This document shows, piece after piece, positions 56,180-64,000 of a stretch of DNA of 64,000 nucleotides. This DNA is from Telopea speciosissima (lineage: Eukaryota; Streptophyta; Magnoliopsida; Proteales; Proteaceae). The notes under the pieces were generated by a model that had not been told where the DNA came from, did not search any database, and saw nothing but the letters and a program-made list of their open reading frames with translations. Within the stretch, counting starts at the first letter, position 1, and the number at the start of each line of letters is the position of its first letter. The stretch lies in the NCBI RefSeq assembly GCF_018873765.1, contig NC_057924.1, positions 2,666,001-2,730,000 of the forward strand, written 5' to 3'. Both the position numbers and the translations under genes were made by a program.

Positions 56180-57925
56180 TGTTGGTGTAGGCCAAAACTA
56201 CAAACCATGGGATCAGGGCGGTTCACCTAGGCAAATCGATTATAAATCAATTAGGGTTTTACATCCTTGAAAAATCAATATACTGAAAATTAGGGTTTCG
56301 CACCCTAGGGCTAATCCATGAGAAGCCATAGGTACCCCTATTTCAATTTTTAGGATTTTACATGGTTGCCCATGAAACCCTGGTGTACCCTAAATTCATT
56401 ATTTCATGTTCCCCATAATTATGGGATCCGAACAGAAATAAAACAAACATCTCCGTTCCATCACATGAAGGGAGAGATCCATCCCATGCTCGAATGCACA
56501 GCGTAAATAAATCGATCCGGGTTTCTTTCCCATCCCATGAATATTAAAAATTAATAACAATCAAAAGAAATTAACAGAATGTTGCTAACCTGGTGAGCCT
56601 CAAGTGTTGCTCCTCCAATAGACAGTGGTTCTTCCTCCAAGAAGCACTCCAAGCAAACAAATCTGAACCTCCACTGGTGCAACCAAGGTTCTCCAAGCCA
56701 ATCCGAATGTATCTCTAGTCAGACTCAGGTTTCTAAAACCCTAGCTCTCAAAACTAGAGAGCAAGAAGAAGAGATCACAAGAGAGAGAGAGAGAGGGAGA
56801 GCCAAAACCGTGGGAGGGGGTGGCAGTGAAAAACGTGGAAGCCTTGCTACCTCTCTTGTGTTTTGGCTTCTATTTATAGATGGGTTTCCAAAATCCTGAT
56901 GGGAAGAATCCCTGTGAAAGTCTGACACTCTCTCTCCTGATTGGCTTTATCTATTTATTTGAGATATGCTTTATCTGTTTATCTCAGAGTCCTTTACTTG
57001 GTGAAGAAGCAGAATCTAATAGGGAAAGTATTAATTAGTTATTTTATTTAATATTTATGGATAATTACAATTAACACCATATCCAATAATTAAATAAAGA
57101 ACCAATTAAAATAGCAAATTCTAAATAACTCCCTATATGATAACAATTTATCATATACAACCCCCTACTAATCAATACCATCATTTTGGAATCTAGGACA
57201 TGCACACATGTACTACCAAACCCCAATCCATAGTACATGTCCATATAAGAGCGTATGTGCATCTGATCGGGTCCCGTAAAATTCGATAAAACACTTTATT
57301 CAAATAATTATAAAGAATCTATTATTTTATGTAAAATAGATTTTTGCAAAACCATTTCTAAAACGACATTGGATCCAGATTCCGATCCGATCATACATAG
57401 ACAATCTCTATCTTGGTGTTCCCCAATCGGACAGTGATAACCATGTTGAGTAACTCCTTCACTCACAAAGCGTTCACGCATTCCCAGAACACCGGCTTTG
57501 ACTCATTTGTGTCTCAGTCATAGATGAATCAAAGCATGCGGTCACACTTTGCAGTGACAGGGTTCCCTCAGGTAAAAGGGTGTTAGTGACACATGTCTAT
57601 CATTTCCTACATTGGCAGTAATACATGAGGGAATCGACAAAGCAGATTCTTCACCAATACACACATCAACATGTGAGTACTTGCATTCGTACCCTGACAT
57701 CACATGTCTAGGCATACCCAATGCGACGACCATATGATAAGGGTGCCCAACCCAAACCCTAGTCGTGACTACCATTTTAAGTATAACATACAGACACATA
57801 ATGCTCAAAAAGTTTATATCGCATGTGATAATATTAAACTAAAATGTATAAAAGTTCAATACAAAGGTAAATTGGGTTGAACCGAACCGAATCGAACCGA
57901 GTTTGATGGACACACATATCCAACA
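56180..57925 (-). mobile_element. Copia-like solo LTR, about 1.75 kb
   Basis: Bounded by TGTTGG (56180) and CCAACA (57920-57925), the classic Ty1/copia LTR ends. On the minus strand a TATA-like TCTATAAATAGAAG lies near 56870, followed by a CT-rich leader. No gag-pol is adjacent and no 5-bp target duplication matches at these ends, so it is either a rearranged solo LTR or the ends are slightly misplaced. Confidence 0.6.
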
Positions 57926-58752
57926 GTTGAGACATTTGGCTTTTACCTTTTAAAATTTTAATTCTTGTCAAACCTACTAACTGGTACAAATAAGTTGGCC
58001 ATTTAGGACAAGCTTATCGATTTTAAGTATTAGGATGGATCAGCCTTATGGATTGTATCGATATTGACCAATGACTGATATTGTATCGATGATATTGGAA
58101 CAGAGGAGGGCAAAATGATTTAAAAAAAACTTATATAAATATTTTAGAAGGTAACATGAATTCAGCTAGCCCGCCCGATATGACCGATACTGTACACTAA
58201 AATCATAGTAAAATCGGTTCCAAAAAAAGAGAGAGCATGGTTCATAATCTCGGTATTGGGATTGGATTGGTATTTCCTTAAATTTGGGTAAAATATGATA
58301 CATTTGCCCTTGTTTTTTTAATCTTTTTATTTTTATCCGTACAGGTGTATCGGATCAGTCTCTGGATGAGTCTTGGCCAATACCGATCCGATCTGAGATG
58401 AGGAACCCTGAGAGAGAGAGAGTGGGGACCATTTGTTAACTTGAACATCCCTAGGATTAGGAAAGGGGAGGAAGAGACGAGACGAGGGGATTGATTTCTA
58501 ATTCTAAATTATTGGTTTGGCTTATGGGTACATGACATATAAGCTGGACCCAACTCTCGGAGCATTAAAACATGAAAAAAGAAAGATTAGACTTTCGATA
58601 ACACCGACCTCCATCATTCGCCACCTGTGCTTTTACTCCCCCCTCCCTTGTACCAATGCGTTTTACAAGTTTTGGTTGGTGGGAGTGTGGGACCATATAA
58701 AATAAATCAAAACCTTTTATTTCTCATGATATTACTCTATTACTAATTATCA

Positions 58753-58903
58753 CCTCAATCTGCCTCTCCGTCAAGTTCATCAATTCCCTCTAATAAAGAG
58801 AAGTGGACTTTACTCAGGCAGTGTGTTCGGGCAGGGGGCAGGATGATCATTTCTACTTCCTATTAGATGAAATTGAAGAAATTGAGGGGTAGGTAAATTG
58901 AGG
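58753..58903. mobile_element. Foldback MITE
   Basis: CCTCAATCTGCCTCTCC to CTAATA (left arm, about 43 bp) is the imperfect inverse of TATTAGATGAAATTGAAG to AAATTGAGG (right arm). No target duplication was confirmed. Confidence 0.7.
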
Positions 58904-59473
58904 GGATAAAGATACCTCTTTAAAAAAAAAAATCTATTATTACTACCTTTACCAAAATACAAAAAAATAAAAAAAATAATGGGCGAGAGAACACTGCCTA
59001 AGTCTCTGGATCATTATCCGCTGTTCTAACTGCAACGCTGCTATACTCATCATGTGGCATTGTAGGTGCCATGTGTGTCATGTGGGGCCTGCTGTGCACA
59101 CAACCCCCACTTCGTAGAAAGGTTGTTTCCCGATTGAATGGGACCACATTCATTGCGAGATGGGAGAAGATGGGAAAAGGTATCGAGAGGGTATTTTAGG
59201 AATATACTAAAATCTAAGAAGCATTCATGAACCCTAAGATATTTGGAAAACTTAGTCCATAAAAAATTCCCATAAGTGATATATGCACTTACAAATTAAG
59301 GACCCCTTTGAGCAACCATCGACATCAAGGGACAAGACTTACATATGATTGGTATTCATCCTATGATTCCTATCGTTTTGATTTGGCATCCATGGATCGA
59401 GATTCGAGACATGATAATGTATCAACCCACCTACCCAACTACTAGGACAAATGCATGAATGAACAAGTTACGG

Positions 59474-59714
59474 ATTGGGATCCTCTATTGCGCGTGGTGC
59501 GCTATAGATCTTGTGGCATGGTACCAGAGCTCGCCATGTAGATTAGCTCCCATTTGAAAGGTGCGGATCAAGCTGAAAGAGGATTTCTTAATTTTGAAAT
59601 CTAGATTTTCAATTCGACCCATGCCGTCCAAATGGAAACTCATCCATGTGACGAGTTCAGGTGCCACACCACAAGATCTATAGTGCACCCCCGCACTACA
59701 AAGGAGTCGGATCC
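59474..59714. mobile_element. Foldback MITE, about 240 bp
   Basis: GGATCCTCTATTGCGCG then GCGCTATAGATCTTGTGGCA at the left is the inverse of GCCACACCACAAGATCTATA then GTGCACCCC and GTCGGATCC at the right. Inner arms (CTCCCATTTGAA / TCCAAATGGAAACTC) extend the stem. Confidence 0.8.
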
Positions 59715-59797
59715 ATAAAATACATGCACGAAGGGACAAGACAAAGCATATAAATCTTGAACGAGTTCTGCTAGAGTACCAGACAAAGCATATGTTT

Positions 59798-59801
<4 letters not shown>

Positions 59802-59835
<34 letters not shown>
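59802..59835. repeat. (CT)n microsatellite
   Basis: About 16 CT units. Confidence 0.9.
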
Positions 59836-61142
59836 ACTGTCAACATCTCAAATCATAAATAGGATCATGATGCCGTGTCAACGACATTCACGTAATGTTG
59901 AAGAGTAGATGGAGGGCAGTTTAACTCCAATCTCTACTTGAATAATTATCCCCTCCAATTCTTGGGCACCTCCACCTTCATTACTACCACGGCACCACCA
60001 CCATCTTTGTTTTTACTCCTATCTCTACCTCCACCTCTCTCTCTCTCTCTCTGTGCGTGTGTGTGTGCTTGCTTGTCATTCATTTTTTGCCTTAATTGAG
60101 TGTGTACGTGCACCACATATTGCCTGAAAGCTAGAATTGATTAGGTGAAATCATGTGATGAAGCATTGCAAAAAGCACCTTGTCATAAAAAGTAGAAGAT
60201 GGTGGACACCAATGTTTAAAAACATGGAATCGGTATTCAAATCCTAACCCTAGTTTCTGTACAGAATCGGCCCAGTTTTTCTTTTTTAAATCCCTTGTGG
60301 ATATAGAGCATCGTTTACAAATTATAGGACCAAGTTTTCCTTTCACCCATGGTGGAGAGGGAACCTCATAATTTACGAGATAAACCTCTCTAAATTGGAT
60401 TAAAAAATGATATTTTAGACTTTCGTTAAAAAAATGTGTAAATTAATGATGATAATAACTATTCTATGAGTCCAATCATAATGTCAAATCACCTTAGATG
60501 AGTGAATTCTTTTCTCTCAAACTATAATTACTCTATAAAATGAGCATTTGAATTAATTACCCGTGTTTTCTCTCAAGCTTTTCCAAACAAGTTTGTTAGA
60601 GAAGCTTTGGATATTCGTATGGGCCTAAAATTGGCTCTTGACCTTGGCCTTAGTAGGGTTTCCTCCATTTTTAGGTGGGCTCTTTCCTACCCTCTCTGGG
60701 TTTTTGGATGACCTCCTTTTCTGAGGATCTTCTTAAGATAATATGTATCATTTTGTCCAATGACGCTAACTATATTCTCCCTAGCGGGGCTTTCTTGTGC
60801 CCTAAAAAAAATTTTAGAAAAAAATATTTCTATCACCAGTAGTATTAGATGGTTTATATCTGTTAACTATTTCTATAGTGTGAAAATATTATTTGATCTT
60901 CCATAAAAAATAAAAAATAAAAATATTATTTGATCATTTTGATTATAAGATAAATGGAAAACCCTTTAAGTAAGCTTAATCTCAATCATATGATCTATCA
61001 TTTTAGTGTTTTACCTTTTTTTAACTTCAAGGATCTAAGTTTTTTCGGTACGATTCAAATAATTTCAAAACATTATATTGACATATGGCGAAGTTAAATT
61101 GGATAGAAAAAATAATCTATAATTAGATGATGGATTAAACCC

Positions 61143-61360
61143 CAAGGGCGTAGCTTAGTTGGCAAGGCAGTGTGCCTAAATCGATATATGGTCTGAGTTC
61201 AACTCCGCCTACCCCCTTGGAACCAACCCCATGACTTCTATGGTTCTCATAGGATCTGGTGTTGAGTTTGTTGATCCAATGAATGTGTAGAGGGGTGTAT
61301 GCACGTGCCCATGGGACTAGTCGGGCCAAAGGTCCGGATCTTTATAGGAACAAAAAAAAA
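61143..61360 (+). mobile_element. tRNA-derived SINE with A-rich tail
   Basis: Its tRNA-like head has GGGCGTAGCTTAGTTGGCAA (A box) and GGTCTGAGTTCAACTC (B box), an unrelated body with CATAGGATCTGGTGTTGAG and GGGACTAGTCGGGCCAAAGG, and a poly(A) tail at 61350-61360. It is not a tRNA gene: the anticodon arm and the acceptor stem do not fold. The target duplication was not clear. Confidence 0.65.
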
Positions 61361-61365
61361 AGAAA

Positions 61366-61514
61366 GATTACATGTTTACTCAATTGGATGTGGACTTAAT
61401 TGCTACTTGACATAAATAATATTTAAAAAAAAAAAAACAAAAAAACATTACATGTTCACTCAATTGGAGTGTGGACCTATTAGCTACTTAGCATTGAAAA
61501 AAAAAAAAAAAAAC
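61366..61514. repeat. Two A-tailed tandem copies, about 80 bp
   Basis: ATTACATGTTTACTCAATTG then GTGGACTTAATTGCTACTTG (61366-61440) recurs as ATTACATGTTCACTCAATTG then GTGGACCTATTAGCTACTTA (61448-61514), each ending in a run of A. Confidence 0.85.
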
Positions 61515-62475
61515 ATCAATGTTAGATTGGCTTCTCATCCTCTACGCATGAAACGTCCAAGTCAAGCCATGGTCCTTAATGATGAAACGTCATTAGATTA
61601 ATTTATCTTTGGGAAAGAATCTATTTATTTTTAATTTATTTTACTATAATATGGTTATGATAGACTAACACTGAGCTAAACTTAAGTCCTAAGCTAATTC
61701 CCTATTGTGAAAATGTTGAAAATTAAATGTACATTTTGAATTATATATTGGGCATAAAAGGGAATAGGGTATACTCTACAAACATGACAACCATAGGAAA
61801 TTTTTGGGGATTATTTTATTGGATATTATTGAATGGAGAATCAACAAAGTAAGGTGATGTTAGTTTCTTATTCATATTTAATTATTGAGAAAAAGAAGGC
61901 TACTAGACTATGTGGCTCCTGCGCTCATACACAAAAAGAGTAAGAGGGAAATGATTTCCCCGTCCCCGTCCCTGTCTCTATTCTCATGAAATGAAAAATC
62001 CCACCCCTGTTAGATGTCTCTGCGCATACTCTTAGTAGCTTCCACATTTTGATGTAAGAACCATGCAGTCTGACAACAATCTCTTTATAATTACCATAGT
62101 TCGTATTTGATAAAGTTTTCTTCAATCAAGGTGAAGATAGAATCTCTACACTGTAGTGATATAAATGCTTTGATTGGATTCCTAGACAATGAAATACCCT
62201 TTTTCACTGCCTATACGTTGTGGGTAAAGGAAAAAACTCAGGTTTTGTTAATTTTTCCCCTTTTCCATTTATTCATTATCAATTGATTCGAGATCATGGC
62301 TCTAAGTATTGATATTGTATCGATGTATTCGTCGATAAATATTAATATTGTCAGAGATCTATGTCGAAACAATATTGATATTGATCAGTTTTATCGACTA
62401 AAAGGTACAATACGATCCGATACTAACTAATATTGCCCGATTTATATTGAAATTACCGATATAGACACTGACAAT

Positions 62476-63602
62476 TAGGGGTGTCAATCATTCAATTCGG
62501 TTTTAGTTTCGTCCGATTTGATTTTCTTTACAATGTTTTACAGTTTATATTGGGTTTTTCCAATTTCAACTCTGTTCCGATTTTGGTCATCCATTCTGTT
62601 CGTTCGGTCCAATTCAATTTCTATTGGTTTCATGAAAGTCCAAACCAAAAATAAGCGGTACACTAATAACGGTTCAGTCCGGGTTTTTCCGGTTTCTTTC
62701 TGTTGGTCCAACTAATTTTGTCCGGAAATTGACACCATTCAGCCCAAACCGGTTTTGTTTAAAACACGGAATAATACCGTCACGCACTTATCAACACAGC
62801 AATCGATCATTCTTAAATATTAATATAATAATCACACAAAAAATAATAAATTTGAATAACGTAATGCAGTAAAGTTAAAGAGTCAATTGTTTAATCCGGG
62901 TTCTACACCACCCGACTGTTAAACATGACCCGAAAGTATGATGTAATACCAAAATACATCTTTATAAGTGTAATCTACTTTTTTCTGGAACGGATAACTA
63001 TGAAAAGGGGCAAGATAAGTTAATAAGAATAAAAAATAAAAAATAAAAAGAAAGTAAGCTTATTAATACTATCTGAAAACAAATAATTGTTAAATTATTA
63101 ATGGGGGAGATAGAGAGGGGAAGGGGGGGGGGGGGGAGTTGCTATTAAATTAGGAATACATAAAGCATGACCATTGGGAGGATAAAAATTTCCAGCCTTC
63201 ATATACTTGGAGAGAGTGTGTACCATGGGAATCTAACCGAAACAGATATGAACTTATTGGATCATGTTTTGGGGGAAAGGTTTTGTGACACCAAGACTAA
63301 ACAAGACTACACCAAAAGCGATAAGACACTGAACCTAACTTAAAAAATCTGACCGAAATCAAAATATTCTGATAAGAAATCAATAGCAACTTGAAATTCA
63401 TATAAAAATTTTATTCTTACGAGTATATATTTACATGGTAAATTGAAATCAAACCGAGAAGAAAAACTGAAACCAAATTGAATACAAAAATGATCAAAAC
63501 CGATACATCCTTATTGGATCATGTTTTGGATTCACTCATTCTCATATTGAAATTGGTTGAATCGAACCAAAATCGATCCAACCCGACCAATTGACGTCCC
63601 TA
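62476..63602. mobile_element. Probable degenerate hAT-type element
   Basis: Begins TAGGGGTGTCAA (62476-62487) and ends TTGACGTCCCTA (63591-63602), 10 of 12 matching as inverted repeats, with CGGTTTTAG and GGTTGAATCGAACC subterminal words. The flanks CTGACAAT and GGAATCAA do not form a target duplication, and another TTGACACC lies at 62731, so this may be parts of two elements. Confidence 0.45.
63123..63138. repeat. Poly(G) run
   Basis: An uninterrupted G run in purine-rich DNA. Similar runs are at 11462, 12136, 39390 and 41352. Confidence 0.9.
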
Positions 63603-64000
63603 GGAATCAATATTGGATCGGTCATGACCAATACTGTTATCTGATCGATATGGATCGAACGAACAATACAACACGAACTAGGTGTTGCGAGTTTGGCTTG
63701 CCAAACCTGAGCTCGCCCAAATTGGGGGTGCAAGTTGGATATGGCAATTTGCATCTCAATCATTTGTTGTCATTGTCACTAATCACTACCATTCCTTCAA
63801 CAATGATCTATCGTCCACCTTGGTATAGTTTCTAACTTTCAAAGAACTCAATCGATCCCAAAAACCTTAGAATCAATGGCTCTAGAATGTCAAGAATAGG
63901 GATCGATCAAGGAATGATCCAAATAGGCTGATTCGACCAGTTCTATTCTGAATCTTGAAATCATGATCATATTGTATCATCATATGAGAATTTCTTGAAA
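63603..64000. other. Intergenic, degenerate repeats
   Basis: GATCGGTCATGACCAATACT and GATCGATCAAGGAATGATCC words like those at 53160-53345 and 17280-17640. No gene signal. Confidence 0.5.

Larger units (their letters stand above)
57926..62475. other. Intergenic, repeats only
   Basis: No supportable gene. Contains TATCGAT-rich debris (58020-58200), two foldback elements (58753-58903, 59474-59714), CT microsatellites (59802-59835, 60036-60056), a tRNA-derived SINE (61143-61360) and A-tailed tandem copies (61366-61514). Confidence 0.55.

Noticed and set aside
61143..61230. A tRNA gene
   Set aside because: Only the promoter boxes resemble a tRNA; the arms do not pair, and the stretch continues into a SINE body with a poly(A) tail.

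Overview
This window is nuclear DNA of a flowering plant. The genes carry many GT-AG introns, several of them kilobases long. They match plant families: a P-type PPR protein, a chloroplast-type LL-diaminopimelate aminotransferase and a plastid CorC/DUF21-like protein. The intergenic DNA is AT-rich and full of plant transposons (hAT, L1-type and RTE-type LINEs, Au-like SINEs, foldback MITEs, a copia-like LTR). The species cannot be read from the sequence; a non-grass angiosperm is a guess.

Genes in order. (1) 5989-15340 (+): the last five coding exons of a CorC/HlyC-like CBS-domain transporter related to Arabidopsis At1g55930/At3g13070; its 5' exons lie before the window. (2) 15511-15885 (-): a conserved plant protein of unknown function, 124 aa, tail-to-tail with gene 1. 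(3) 24041-26797 (-): an intronless 918-aa PPR protein resembling At5g65560. (4) 31915-42485 (+): LL-diaminopimelate aminotransferase (lysine synthesis, DAP/AGD2 type), reconstructed as 11 coding exons including one possibly optional 39-nt exon. (5) 45172-52384 (-): a complete 138-aa SAM-domain protein in four small exons. Apart from the PPR gene, the real proteins are visible only after joining exons. The genes share no obvious pathway; this is an ordinary plant gene neighbourhood spread out by transposons.

The most striking structure is in the 5.2-kb seventh intron of the aminotransferase gene. A 2943-bp hAT-type transposon (36159-39101) has perfect 12-bp terminal inverted repeats and a perfect 8-bp target duplication. 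It carries a captured piece of a SPA/COP1-family WD40 gene that still has its intron, which makes it a Pack-hAT. Inside it sits a second hAT-like element (36564-38426) with its own 8-bp target duplication, a 28-bp perfect palindrome and a 197-codon open frame. Elements with the same TAGGGGTGTCAA-type ends occur at 9904-10638 and 30446-31258, with probable relatives near 22574, 31476 and 62476-63602.

Region by region: 1-5988 is intron or upstream DNA holding a decayed hAT transposase and a 5'-truncated L1 with a 15-bp target duplication. 6081-15157 holds the introns of gene 1. 16.0-24.0 kb is intergenic with MITEs and LTR-like debris. 26.8-31.6 kb is intergenic. 42.5-45.2 kb separates two convergent genes. 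46.0-52.2 kb is an intron of the SAM gene with an Au-like SINE and an RTE LINE. 52.6-64.0 kb has no gene that I can support and is made of repeats, including a 1.7-kb copia-like LTR.
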